A stretch of 64,000 nt of DNA, from the NCBI GenBank assembly GCA_039889035.1, contig JBDQQY010000038.1, forward strand, positions 33,678 through 97,677, written 5' to 3'. Source of the DNA: Plantactinospora sp039889035. GTDB taxonomy: Bacteria; Actinomycetota; Actinomycetes; Mycobacteriales; Micromonosporaceae. Positions within the stretch are counted from its first letter, which is position 1, and each line of letters opens with the position of its first letter. The position numbers and the translations under genes are program-made. Positions 1 through 8,601 of this stretch are shown here, piece by piece. Below the pieces are notes generated by a model. The model was not told the DNA's origin and searched no databases. It saw only the letters and a list, made by a program, of their open reading frames with translations.

Positions 1-76
1 GTATCGGCAGGTCAGAGCAGGGGACCACGATCGACTCATAATCCCTCGGTCGCGGGTTCGAGTCCCGCCCGCCCCA
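1..76 (+). tRNA. tRNA-Met(CAT)-like 3' portion with a 10-base insertion; possibly non-functional
   Basis: Bases 35-41 form a seven-base anticodon loop CTCATAA, flanked by GGGGA (20-24) and TCCCT (42-46). The T arm and acceptor end (gcgggttcgagtcccgc then ccgccccac) look canonical. An elongator tRNA-Met of actinomycetes would have GGGGA directly followed by CTCATAA. Here ten extra bases (25-34, ccacgatcga) lie between them, which breaks the anticodon stem. The 5' acceptor strand is outside the window or lost. It may be a damaged tRNA or an attachment-site remnant at the edge of the accessory region that follows. Confidence 0.5.
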
Positions 77-436
77 CAAATGTCCTATTTTCCTCTTGAC
101 TCGAACCGGTTGATCTTCCTTCGTGAGGGTTCCGCCGTGGATCTGGGCTTGTCGCTGGATGAGGGCGAATTCGACAATCGCTGGCATGGTCGTGAGGGTC
201 ACCGCCGGATACGAGGCGGAGCTGGCGAACATCGGCCACTTGGATGATCCACAGCTTTCTGACCTCCAGCGATACTCGGTGCACTGAGCGGGCACGAGGG
301 ACACCGTCGAGTCCGGTTGTGTCGTTCGCCGCTTCGCCGACAGATCAGGAGTCTCGTCGAGACGCCGTCGCAGTGGTCGCGGAGCATAGCGCCCGTGCTG
401 CCGGTGCGGCGGACGACACCGCAAAGCCGGGATGGT
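77..436. other. Intergenic stretch without a supported gene
   Basis: About 360 bases between the tRNA-like end and the protease. Short open frames occur on both strands but none has a ribosome binding site or recognisable product. The AT-richer run just after the tRNA (tgtcctattttcctcttg) resembles the sequence following repeat copy R3 near 10.49 kb. Confidence 0.4.
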
Positions 437-3400
437 GTGAGCCTCGTGAAGCCGCGTAACCGAACGGCGATCGCCGCCGTCCTTGCCGTCTTGACACTGT
501 TCGGAGCTGGTCCACCCGACGTGGCGCGCGCGGCCGCGCCGAGCCCGGCCGACCAGCCGCGGTTGGATGTCATCGATCCGCACCTGCGGACGACGATGGC
601 GGCGATGGCCGCCGGCGAGCAGGTCGAGTACCTGCTCCAGGTGGCAGCGACGCCCGACCTGACGAGGACCGGGACGGGCCGGGCGGCGGTGGTTGCGGCG
701 CTGAGGAAGACCGCCGAGGAGAGCCAGCGTCCGATCCTGGAGCAGCTGCGCAAGCAGGGCTCCGAGGTGCTCAACACCTACTGGTTGGCCAACCTGATCC
801 TGGTACGGTCTCCAAAGGAGACGGTCACCGCACTGACCGCCAACCGGTCTGTGTCCCGGGTCTACCAGGTGGAGACGCTGCACGTCCCGGAGCCAGAGCC
901 CGAGCGCGAGCCGGCTCCGGCACCCGAGTCGGATTCGGCGGGGGACGTCGGGGTCAACACCGTCGAGGACCGGACCTGGGGTATCGACAAGATCGGCGCA
1001 CACCGGGTGTGGGACGAACTCGGCATCGACGGCACCGGCGTGCGGGTTGCGGTGCTGGACACCGGGGTGAACCTCCGGCATCCCGACCTCGCCGGAAAGA
1101 TGGCCACCGACGATCCGGCCGATCCGACGTACCCGGGCGGCTGGATGGAGTGGGACGCGGTCGGCAACCCGATCTCCGGGACGCCGCGCGACAGCCAGAG
1201 CCACGGTACGCACGTCAGCGGCACCGTGGTCGGCGGCAACGCCAGTGGCGTCCACATCGGGGTGGCGCCCGGCGCCCAGCTGATGCACGGCCTGGTGCTG
1301 CCCGGCGGATCCGGGACCACGCCACAGATCCTCGCCGGAATGCAGTGGGCGGTCGACCCGTACGACGCCGACGGCAACCGGGCCGGCAGGCCCGCGGACG
1401 TGGTGAACATGTCGTTCGGCGCCGCGTCCGGCGGCTTCAACCAGCTCTTCGTCGAACCGGTGCGGAACATGTACGCCGCCGGTGTGCTGCCGGTCGCGGC
1501 GGCCGGCAACTGCGGCCCCGGCTGCCACAGCAGCCCCGCCAACGTGTACGAGGCGCTCGCGGTCGGCGCCACCGACGTCGCCGACAACGTCGCGGCGTTC
1601 TCCGGCGGCGGCACCGCGACGCTCGCCGACTGGAGCAACCCGCCGGCCAGTTGGCCGGCCCGCTGGGTGGTGCCGGACCTAGCCGCGCCCGGCGTCAACG
1701 TACTGTCCAGCGTCCCGGCCAGTTTCGGCAGCCCGTATGGGCGCAACAACGGCACGTCGATGGCTTCGCCGCACGTCGCCGGCACCGCAGCGTTGATGAT
1801 CTCCGCCAACCCTGATCTGGGTCCGGCCGAGATCGGCGACGCGCTCCTGGCGACCGCGTACTTCGACGACCCGCAAGGCGCGCAACGGCCGAACGACCGG
1901 ATCGGGCAGGGTCGGCTCGACGCCTTTCAGGCCACCAGCCTGGTCGCGCTGGGCAGCGGCGTGGGCGGCACGGTCGTTGACGGCGGGACCGGCGAGCCGG
2001 TGGCCGACGTCCGGGTCGAGGTCGCCGGGGCAGATATCTCGCTGCGTACTATCGCCGACGGCCGGTTCGACTTCCGGCTGCCGCCGGGGACGTACACGCT
2101 GGAGCTGTTCTGGGCCGGCCGGCTCGTCTCGACGGTTTCGGACGTGGTGGTCGGTGCCACCGTGACCAGTGTCGACGTGCCGCTGTCCGGCATCGCCGGG
2201 CAGGTGACGGACGGCGCCGGCGGCGCCCCGCTCCCCGGCGTTCACATCGACGCGGCCGGCACCGGGGTGAGCGCCACGACCAGCGGTGACGGCGCGTACC
2301 GGCTCTACCTCAGCCCCGGCGAGTACGCACTGCACCTGTCGACCTTCGGTTACGCCGAGCGCACCGCGTCCGGTGTCGAGGTTGTCGCCGAGCGGGTCAC
2401 CACAGTCGACCGGGAGCTGAGCCGGCTGCCGACGGGCACGGTCACCGGCACCGTCAGCTACTCGGCCAGCGGGTACGGGGTGCCGGGCGTACCGGTCACC
2501 CTCGTCGACGGGCCGCGCTCCGCGGTGACGGACGGCGCCGGCAGGTACACGATCGAGGACGTGCCAATCGGCGGGCACCAGGTGGTCGCCCGGCCGCAGG
2601 TGTTCCGCGAGCCCACCCCGCGGTCCGTCACCGCGGTGGCCGACGCGACCGCGACCGTGGACTTCCCGCTCGACTGCGCCGCCCAGTGTTCCGGGCTGTG
2701 GAACGCCCGCTACTCCGGCCCGGTGGCGACCGGCATGGACACCGCCGACGCGACCGTGACGAGCCCCGACGGCAGCCGGCTGTACGTCGCCGGCGGCAGC
2801 ACCGGCGAGGGCACCAACATCGACTTCGTGACGGTCGCCTACGAGCCGGCCACCGGCCGGCAGCTGTGGGAGGCCCGCTACAACGGCCCGTCCAGCAGCC
2901 AGGACAGCGTCAACGACGTGGCGGTCAGCCCGGACGGCTCCCGCCTGTTCGTCACCGGCCTCAGCGTCGGTCGCGGCAACAGCAGCAGCGGGGCGGACTA
3001 CGCCACCGTGGCGTACGACGCGGCCACCGGTGCGCAGTTGTGGGTCGCCCGCTACAACGGCCCGGCGGACAACTTCGACAACGCGCGGGCCGTGGATGTC
3101 AGCCCGGACGGCAGCCGGGTCTTCATCACCGGGCAGAGCCAGGCCGTCGACACGAAGACCCACAGCGAGTACGCCACGGTGGCGTACGACGCGGCCACCG
3201 GTGCGCAGTTGTGGGTCACCCGTTACAACGGCCCGAGCAGCGACTTCGACTCCGCCGTCGCTCTGGTCGCGAATCCGGCCGGCGGTGCCGTGTACGTCAC
3301 CGGCCAGAGTCCCGGCGAGGGCGGACAGAGTTCCAGTAAGGGCAGCGGCTGGGACTACGCCACCGTGGCGTACGACGACACCACCGGTGCGCAACTGTGG

Positions 3401-4756
3401 GTAGCCCGCTACGACGGTCCGGCCACCGCCCTTGACCAGCCCACTGGGCTGGCGATCACCCCCGATGGCGACCGGCTGTTCGTCACCGGTGCCGCCACGG
3501 GCGTGAGCGGCACCGCCGACTACGGGACGGTGGCGTACGTCACCGCCGACGGTACCCAGGTGTGGGCGGCGCTGCACGACGGGCCGAGCCACGCCGTCGA
3601 CCAGGCAAAGGCGGTCACCGTGAGCGACGACGGCGCCGCCGTCTACGTGACCGGAGTGAGCGAGTCCGACTACGCCACCGTGGCGTACCGCGCCGGCGAC
3701 GGCGCCACGGTGTGGGCCGCCCGGTACGCCGGCCCGGCCGGCGGCGTCGACCGTGGCCTGTCGATCGCGGCGAGTCCGGACGGCGCCCAGGTGGTCGTGA
3801 CCGGCGAGAGCGCCGGCGACGGGACCGGGTTCGACTTCGCGACCGTCGGGTACGCGAGCGGGACCGGCGCCGAACGGTGGGCGGCCCGCTACGACGGCCC
3901 GCCCAGCGACGACGACAACGCCAGCGCGGTGACGGTGAGCCCGGACAGCACCCGGGTGTACGTCACCGGGGGAAGTGACCTCGGCATCGGCGATGATCCG
4001 GCGGTGGCGCCGTCGGACTACGTGACGCTCGCCTACGACGCCGACGGCAGCGCCAAGTCTCCGGTGTTCATCGCCCACGACCTGCGGGTGCTCCCGGGCG
4101 TGACCAGCCCCGGCGCGCCGGTTGAGGTGGTGGGCGAGGTGACCAACGTCGGCACCGGCTCCGGTGAGTACGCCGCGACGCTGGTGGTCGACGGCGTCCA
4201 GGCCGCCACCACCCGGGTGGCCCTGGGCCCGGGGGGCCACACGACGGTGCGGTGGCCCGTGTCGCGTGCCGAGTCCGGCAGCCACCAGATGCGATTCGGC
4301 GCGACCAGCGGCGAGCTACGCGTGGTGGCCTGCGACCGTACGGTGCGGGGCCGCCACGCCGGAAAGCTGACCGTCTCCGACGGGGTGACCTGCCTCGCCG
4401 CCGGCGCCAAGGTCAGCGGCCCGGTCACGGTACGTCCCGGCGCGGGCCTGCTCGCCACCGGTGCGACCGTAACCGGCAAGGTGTCGGCCAACGGCGCCAC
4501 CGTGGTCGCCTTGTACGACACGGTGGTCACCGGAGCGGTGACGGTGACCGGCAGCACGGGCGCCGTCTCGGTGGTCGCCAGCCGCACCGGCCCGGTGCGG
4601 CTCTCCGGCAACACCACCGGCGGCTTTCCGATCGTCGTGGCGGGCAACGACATCCGTGGCCCGTTGGCCTGTGACGGCAATACCCCGTCGCCGAACAACC
4701 ACCGGGAGCCGAACAGTGTGACCGGCATGGCCGCCGGCCAGTGTGTCGGTTTGTAG
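437..4756 (+). CDS. Secreted subtilisin-like (S8) serine protease with carboxypeptidase-regulatory-like domains, propeller-type repeats and a C-terminal four-Cys module
   Basis: A 1439-residue exported peptidase. The GTG at 437 (or 446) is chosen because a basic stretch and hydrophobic signal peptide follow directly; the frame stays open upstream to 317. An I9-like propeptide region (about residues 60-160) precedes the S8 domain. The triad is visible as Asp208 (VLDTGVN), His256 (SHGTHVSG) and Ser441 (GTSMASPHVAG). After it come three carboxypeptidase-regulatory-like beta domains (about 510-740) and about eight repeats of the type LWxARYxGP...DYATVAYD...G, which resemble PQQ/WD-type propeller blades. 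A CARDB-like domain follows (about 1215-1295). Residues 1299-1439 form a module with four cysteines, also found at the end of the LVIVD protein at 38.7 kb. The architecture suggests extracellular proteolysis with surface or carbohydrate attachment; the substrate is unknown. Confidence 0.9.
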   Translation: MSLVKPRNRTAIAAVLAVLTLFGAGPPDVARAAAPSPADQPRLDVIDPHLRTTMAAMAAGEQVEYLLQVAATPDLTRTGTGRAAVVAALRKTAEESQRPILEQLRKQGSEVLNTYWLANLILVRSPKETVTALTANRSVSRVYQVETLHVPEPEPEREPAPAPESDSAGDVGVNTVEDRTWGIDKIGAHRVWDELGIDGTGVRVAVLDTGVNLRHPDLAGKMATDDPADPTYPGGWMEWDAVGNPISGTPRDSQSHGTHVSGTVVGGNASGVHIGVAPGAQLMHGLVLPGGSGTTPQILAGMQWAVDPYDADGNRAGRPADVVNMSFGAASGGFNQLFVEPVRNMYAAGVLPVAAAGNCGPGCHSSPANVYEALAVGATDVADNVAAFSGGGTATLADWSNPPASWPARWVVPDLAAPGVNVLSSVPASFGSPYGRNNGTSMASPHVAGTAALMISANPDLGPAEIGDALLATAYFDDPQGAQRPNDRIGQGRLDAFQATSLVALGSGVGGTVVDGGTGEPVADVRVEVAGADISLRTIADGRFDFRLPPGTYTLELFWAGRLVSTVSDVVVGATVTSVDVPLSGIAGQVTDGAGGAPLPGVHIDAAGTGVSATTSGDGAYRLYLSPGEYALHLSTFGYAERTASGVEVVAERVTTVDRELSRLPTGTVTGTVSYSASGYGVPGVPVTLVDGPRSAVTDGAGRYTIEDVPIGGHQVVARPQVFREPTPRSVTAVADATATVDFPLDCAAQCSGLWNARYSGPVATGMDTADATVTSPDGSRLYVAGGSTGEGTNIDFVTVAYEPATGRQLWEARYNGPSSSQDSVNDVAVSPDGSRLFVTGLSVGRGNSSSGADYATVAYDAATGAQLWVARYNGPADNFDNARAVDVSPDGSRVFITGQSQAVDTKTHSEYATVAYDAATGAQLWVTRYNGPSSDFDSAVALVANPAGGAVYVTGQSPGEGGQSSSKGSGWDYATVAYDDTTGAQLWVARYDGPATALDQPTGLAITPDGDRLFVTGAATGVSGTADYGTVAYVTADGTQVWAALHDGPSHAVDQAKAVTVSDDGAAVYVTGVSESDYATVAYRAGDGATVWAARYAGPAGGVDRGLSIAASPDGAQVVVTGESAGDGTGFDFATVGYASGTGAERWAARYDGPPSDDDNASAVTVSPDSTRVYVTGGSDLGIGDDPAVAPSDYVTLAYDADGSAKSPVFIAHDLRVLPGVTSPGAPVEVVGEVTNVGTGSGEYAATLVVDGVQAATTRVALGPGGHTTVRWPVSRAESGSHQMRFGATSGELRVVACDRTVRGRHAGKLTVSDGVTCLAAGAKVSGPVTVRPGAGLLATGATVTGKVSANGATVVALYDTVVTGAVTVTGSTGAVSVVASRTGPVRLSGNTTGGFPIVVAGNDIRGPLACDGNTPSPNNHREPNSVTGMAAGQCVGL

Positions 4757-4765
4757 CCGGGGATC

Positions 4766-4800
4766 CCGTGGCCACGGTGGATTCCCCGCCGTGGCCACGG
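4766..4800 (+). terminator. Duplicated 12-bp palindrome, candidate terminator of the protease gene
   Basis: The palindrome ccgtggccacgg occurs at 4766-4777 and again at 4789-4800, ten bases after the protease stop. Each copy is self-complementary and the two can also pair with each other across an 11-base loop. No T tract follows, as is usual for GC-rich actinomycete terminators. Confidence 0.45.
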
Positions 4801-5112
4801 CGGAACTGCGGGGCCGCGTGGCATGAGCCCGACCCGGAGACGGGAGGCGGCCAACTGCGGCACCGTACTCGCCGCCGTGGCCGCCGGTCGCAGCGTCGAC
4901 CAGCTCCGCGACTTCCTGGGTGGTCGCATGGCGCAGCCAGAGCTGCCCGCGACCCTGCTGGTGTTGCTCGACGACGTGACGACTCTACCGACACTGCGGG
5001 TTCGGTACCCGATTGTGCCCGACCCGCTGCCATCGTCGTCGAGCCGTGGGCTTCCCGTCGGTCCGGGTTGATAGCGTTTGTGGTTTGGTGTCGTCGGGTC
5101 GGGCGGAGGCCA
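4801..5112. other. Intergenic stretch without a supported gene
   Basis: About 310 bases after the duplicated palindrome. A frame of 82 codons exists (4823-5071) but lacks recognisable features. The last 12 bases carry the strong ribosome binding site of the following gene. Confidence 0.35.
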
Positions 5113-6471
5113 ATGGGGAAGAACAGTCGGGTACGGCACAAGGCCAAGCGGAAGGCTGCGGAGGCGGCTCAGCGTCGAAGGGCTGCCGGGCCGCTCGGCC
5201 CCGACGACCCGCTGGGCCTGTTCGGCGCGTCTCGTGTTCCGTCTCAGCGTCAGCTCGCGGAACAGATCATCGACCAGGCGGTTCACGCCCAGCACCGCGA
5301 GGAGACGGCCGAGCTCGATCGCTGCCGCGCCCTGCTGACCGCCGGCCCTGGCGGTGCTACCGGCGTCCAGCTGGTCAACCGGGCCTTGTTGGCCTGCCTG
5401 CTCCGGGAGGTCGAGCACGCGTGGCGGCGTGGCTGGCAGCCGGCCGAGCTGGTACGGGTGGCCCGCCGTGAGTACTCCGCGCGTCACGGTCGGCTCATGG
5501 TTGATGCCATGGCGGCGCAGATGCGCGGCTATTCCAGGGCGAGCGTCGATCAGCGGTGGCAGTCGCAGTTGGCTGCCCTCGACGCGCAGGTGTGGTGGGA
5601 GCACGACGACCACTATGTGACTGTCTGGGGTGAACGGCAGGGCCTCGACCGAGCCGGGATGGTCGCCACCGTGATCGAGGTGCTTCATCTGCTCGTGACG
5701 CTGCCGCCGATCGAGCCGGTCGGCCCGATGCCGGGCACTGCCATGTCCGCCGCGGTGACGCCTCCCGCGGATCTCGATCAGCGGATGCTTGATCGGGTCC
5801 GGGCGTTGCTGGCCAAGGCGGAGTCCACGGACTTCCCGGAGGAGGCCGACGCGTTCACGGCCAAGGCGCAGGAGTTGATGGCCCGTCATCGCATCGATCA
5901 TGCCCTGCTCGTCGCGACGACGGGCGAACGCGACCAGCCGGTCACCCGCCGGGTGGGCATCGACAATCCGTACGAGGCGCCGAAGACGCTGCTGTTGCAG
6001 GTTGTCGCGGAGGCCAACAGTTGTCGGGCGGTGTGGATGAAGCGGTTCGGCTTCACCACCGTCGTCGGTTTCCCGGCCGATCTGGAGTCGACCGAACTGC
6101 TGTTCACCTCGCTGCTCGTGCAGGCGACGAGGGCGATGACGCAGGCCAAGCCGAGCACTGACAGGTACGGGCGCAATACGACCCGCTCGTTCCGCCAGTC
6201 GTTCCTGACCGCGTACGCGTCGCGGATCGGTGAACGGCTCAGCACCGCGACCGAGGGGGTGGACCGGGAGATGACCGCGTCGGCGGGCGCCGCCCAACTG
6301 CTGCCTGTGCTCGCGGCGCGCGACGACGCGGTGCGCGATGTCTTCGAGAAGCAGTTCCCGGAGCTGACGCAGCATGCGACGGCCATCAACAACCGGGCGG
6401 GCTGGGCGTCGGGCCGGGCAGCGGCCGACCGGGCTTCACTGCACGGGCGGCAAGCGGTCGCACACGAGTGA
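5113..6471 (+). CDS. DUF2786 domain protein
   Basis: A 452-residue soluble protein. The ATG at 5113 is preceded by ggcggagg at 5102-5109, a clear ribosome binding site, although the frame is open further upstream. The start is very basic (MGKNSRVRHKAKRKAAEAAQ), suggesting nucleic-acid contact. A DUF2786-type helical segment is visible around residues 220-270 (RVRALLAKAESTDFPEEADA...KAQELMARHRID), followed by a conserved-looking alpha/beta part (NPYEAPKTLLL...VGFPADLE). DUF2786 proteins occur widely in actinomycetes and phages; no biochemical function is established that I know of. It stands at the left edge of the repeat-rich mosaic. Confidence 0.85.
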   Translation: MGKNSRVRHKAKRKAAEAAQRRRAAGPLGPDDPLGLFGASRVPSQRQLAEQIIDQAVHAQHREETAELDRCRALLTAGPGGATGVQLVNRALLACLLREVEHAWRRGWQPAELVRVARREYSARHGRLMVDAMAAQMRGYSRASVDQRWQSQLAALDAQVWWEHDDHYVTVWGERQGLDRAGMVATVIEVLHLLVTLPPIEPVGPMPGTAMSAAVTPPADLDQRMLDRVRALLAKAESTDFPEEADAFTAKAQELMARHRIDHALLVATTGERDQPVTRRVGIDNPYEAPKTLLLQVVAEANSCRAVWMKRFGFTTVVGFPADLESTELLFTSLLVQATRAMTQAKPSTDRYGRNTTRSFRQSFLTAYASRIGERLSTATEGVDREMTASAGAAQLLPVLAARDDAVRDVFEKQFPELTQHATAINNRAGWASGRAAADRASLHGRQAVAHE

Positions 6472-6553
6472 TCGGCTGCCGGCGGCGACGCCCTGTCAGG
6501 TGACCGGGCAAGTCGATGAGGCCCGGAAGGAGTTGGTCTTCTCGGCGTCGGCG

Positions 6554-6734
6554 AACCGGATCGGGGGAGCAAGTGTTCGCATAGGCGCTCCTCCACGACG
6601 TACACGTTGAGGAGCGCTACCGTGCGCACCAACATCGCGTACGCCTCGGCGTCCGAGATCGTGGTCCTGGTGAGCATGTCGTGCACCTGTTCGATCGGCG
6701 TCGTGACGACCTCGCAGCGGACGGCCCGGCGTGG
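6554..6734 (-). pseudogene. Possible small gene fragment of unknown family
   Basis: On the minus strand one frame reads VRCEVVTTPIEQVHDML, TRTTISDAEAYAML and ALLNVYVVEERLCEHL, which has the composition of a real helical protein. It then runs into low-complexity sequence antisense to the DUF2786 gene. In the neighbouring frame the sequence continues as APPIRFADAEKTNSF and ends soon after, so a single frameshift near 6570 could separate two halves of a small gene. No family recognised. Its upstream side abuts repeat copy R1. Confidence 0.3.
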
Positions 6735-6761
6735 TGGCAGATGCGACGCCGCCCAGAGGCC

Positions 6762-6904
6762 GAGTCGAGTGTTCCCAGAGCTCCGGGCGGCGGCTGATGG
6801 GGCTCATCGGGCCCCACCGCGCGCCCGTGACCTGGTCAAACGTACCGATAGTGGATCACCGGTCACGTGGATTTGCGGTTCGCGCGGCGACGCGCCCGCC
6901 CCAC
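6762..6904. repeat. Repeat copy R1 (about 143 bp)
   Basis: First of four similar copies (R1-R4). Shared landmarks in order are gtcgagtgtt, the ctcatcggg block, gtgacctggtcaa, gtggatcaccgg, tgcggttc and a cgcccgccccac-type end. The block gtgacc...ggtcac can pair to form a stem. No open frame is conserved between copies. The right end resembles the acceptor end of the tRNA at the left edge of the window. Confidence 0.7.
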
Positions 6905-6912
6905 CTGCATGT

Positions 6913-7365
6913 TCATAGATCCAACCGGCAAGATCGGAACTCGCTAGGTGCACACCAGGTGCACCGCCTCCAGGCGGGTGCCGAAACGAGTGCGATCCGG
7001 CGCCCGCCTGCCCCGGCCAACGAGCCCGGGCGGACCCTCGGAAGGTGCGCCACGGACGCGCCCCGCTCGTTCAGGAACTTCTCCGCCGCGGTCAGCGTCT
7101 CCGTCGCGACGTGGTCGCCCTCACGCTTGAGGACCGCTTCCCGCAGGGCCCGTACCTCGCTACGCAGTTCGCGGATCTCCTCCAGTTCGATTTCTCGCTC
7201 GCTCCGCAGCTCCTCCAACTCCCGGTGGCGGCTCTCCTCGATCCGCCGCACACGGCGATCGACAGCCCAGTAGCAGACCTTGACGGATGCGGAGACGGTG
7301 ATTGCGGCACCGATGAACGGCACCATGCCACGAGGTGGAGCCGAGCCGGTAAGGGGAGTGTGCAT
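6913..7365 (-). CDS. Small membrane-anchored coiled-coil protein, unknown function
   Basis: A 150-residue protein. One hydrophobic segment near the N-terminus (MVPFIGAAITVSASVKVCYW) is followed by a charged heptad-like helix rich in E, R and L (about residues 38-85: RRIEESRHRELEELRSEREI and onward) and a C-terminal tail with no obvious fold. It is most likely a single-pass membrane protein with a cytoplasmic coiled coil. The start is uncertain: the outer ATG (7365) and the internal ATG 13 codons later both lack a strong ribosome binding site. The reading is supported by the coherent coiled-coil pattern. It lies immediately right of repeat R1. Confidence 0.55.
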   Translation of the reverse strand: MHTPLTGSAPPRGMVPFIGAAITVSASVKVCYWAVDRRVRRIEESRHRELEELRSEREIELEEIRELRSEVRALREAVLKREGDHVATETLTAAEKFLNERGASVAHLPRVRPGSLAGAGGRRIALVSAPAWRRCTWCAPSEFRSCRLDL

Positions 7366-7430
7366 TCACATGATCGGCAGCGGAGTACGGCAGGAGGCCG
7401 GAGCGGTCATCCGGAGCAGCCTCTTCGGTG

Positions 7431-7464
7431 GGCCGGGGGGGCCCCGCGGGGGCCCCGCCCGGCC
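7431..7464 (-). terminator. GC-rich hairpin
   Basis: ggccgggggggcccc and ggggccccgcccggcc flank a short gc loop, giving a long nearly perfect stem just beyond the minus-strand fragment ending at 7466. It is a plausible intrinsic terminator without a T tract. Confidence 0.5.
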
Positions 7465-7465
7465 G

Positions 7466-7640
7466 CTACTCGAACAGAGAGAGGGTGAGGACCGAGGCGT
7501 ACTCCCCGGCGGCGACATCCGCCGGGGTGCGCAGGTACAGGTCGGCGTCGACCGCGTACGAGTCGTTGACGACGGCTTCGGAGTCGAACGTCGACACCAG
7601 CAACTCCTGGTCGGCCAGACCGACGTTGTTGCCCGGCTGG
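7466..7640 (-). pseudogene. 3' fragment of a secreted or surface protein gene
   Basis: The minus-strand frame ending at 7466 reads NNVGLADQELLVSTFDSEAV, NDSYAVDADLYLRTPADV and AAGEYASVLTLSLFE before the stop. The final GEYxSxLTLSL pattern is typical of the C-terminal beta-strands of bacterial surface or pilin-like proteins. Upstream the frame becomes low-complexity without a start or signal peptide, so only the end of the gene remains. Family not firmly recognised. Confidence 0.35.
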
Positions 7641-7711
7641 TGACGTGGCGCCGGGCCGCGGGGCGGGTGACCCTGCTGGGCCACGAGGTGGGTGACCCGC
7701 CGTCCCGCGCC

Positions 7712-8419
7712 TTACCCGCGCCGGTGTGCCGTCGGCTCCTCGGCGAGACGCTCCCGCAGGTATGGCAGCGTGCTCAGGGCGAGGTTTCCGAAGTGGTCCT
7801 CGGCCACGTTGTCGCGCCGGCCGTCGGTGAGCACCACCCGCACCGGGGTGGTGGCGATCTCGGCCCGGACCACCTTGTCCACGATCTCCGGGTGGACCCG
7901 CTCCGGGTCCGCCCCGTTGACGAACTCGTACGCGTCGGCCGGCTCGAAGTCGAGCGTCATGCCGAACGAGTCGGAGCCTCCGCGGGCGTACGTGACGGTG
8001 TCCCGCACGTGCACCCCGCGCACCGGCGCGGTGAGTCGCAGCGGGACCCGTCGATGCAGCTCCCGCACCGCCCGCCGGGCGGAGAGGACGAAGCCGCGCT
8101 CATTGCTGTCGACCTCGTGGTGAGCGAACCGGGTCAGCACCACCCGGACGGCGCTCCGGCCGAGATCCGCGCGCATCGCGTCGGTCAGAAGCCGCTTGTA
8201 CTCCCGTACGTCGTCGTCGTGCTCTCGCATGAGAACCGCCAAGTGGTCCGGGTCGGACGCCCAGGCGGATGCCCAACCGGGTACCCGCGCCGGCGCGGCA
8301 TCGACGAACTCGTACGCCTCGGCCGGCTCGAAGTCGACGACCACGATCGCGAAGTTGCTGCCGCAGCCGGTCTGCCTCCGGTAGCTGGCGTCTATCCCGC
8401 GCAGCGGCGATCTCAGCAT
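7712..8419 (-). CDS. Protein with two tandem EF-G/Tet(M) domain IV-like units, no GTPase domain
   Basis: A 235-residue protein. Residues about 5-125 resemble EF-G domain IV: a start like YRRQTGCGSNFAIVVVDFEP (compare YxRQxGGxGxYGxVxxxxEP), then VRVVLTRFAHHEVDSNERGF and a helix ending RVPLRLTAPV (compare the HEVDSSExAF...PVLLEPIM signature). The second half repeats the layout (VRGVHVRDTVTYARGG...MTLDFEPADAYEFVNGADPE...VRVVLTDGRRDN). There is no G domain (no GxxxxGKT, no NKxD). EF-G and ribosomal protection proteins place domain IV in the decoding site; whether this protein touches the ribosome is inference. No clear ribosome binding site precedes the ATG. It stands alone between R1 and R2. Confidence 0.6.
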   Translation of the reverse strand: MLRSPLRGIDASYRRQTGCGSNFAIVVVDFEPAEAYEFVDAAPARVPGWASAWASDPDHLAVLMREHDDDVREYKRLLTDAMRADLGRSAVRVVLTRFAHHEVDSNERGFVLSARRAVRELHRRVPLRLTAPVRGVHVRDTVTYARGGSDSFGMTLDFEPADAYEFVNGADPERVHPEIVDKVVRAEIATTPVRVVLTDGRRDNVAEDHFGNLALSTLPYLRERLAEEPTAHRRG

Positions 8420-8482
8420 TGCGTCAGGGTGGCAGCGCCCGGGGCGCGGGTCAACTGCCGGGGGCTGGCGTGCCTATCGCGT

Positions 8483-8601
8483 ATGGCGCTGGTGGCGGCG
8501 CTCGCTGCCGTAGTCGTTTCGTTGTTCTCCGTCCACCCAGGCCTGGCCGCGTCCGCCGCTACGCCGACGAACGTGGCTGATCCGCCGGGAACAGTGTTCC
8601 G
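8483..8601 (+). pseudogene. 5' fragment of a secreted protein gene, cut at repeat R2
   Basis: From the ATG at 8483 the frame encodes a typical signal peptide (MALVAALAAVVVSLFSVHP, then AASAATPTN) and about 15 more residues. It then runs straight into repeat R2 at 8602 and continues through the repeat. The protein body is missing. This looks like a gene whose 3' part was replaced when the repeat and its right-hand neighbour arrived. Confidence 0.45.

Noticed and set aside
1679..4285. Very long open frame antisense to the protease gene
   Set aside because: High-GC codon bias keeps antisense frames open. The translation is Arg/Gly/Val-rich with no domain, and the sense frame has clear motifs.
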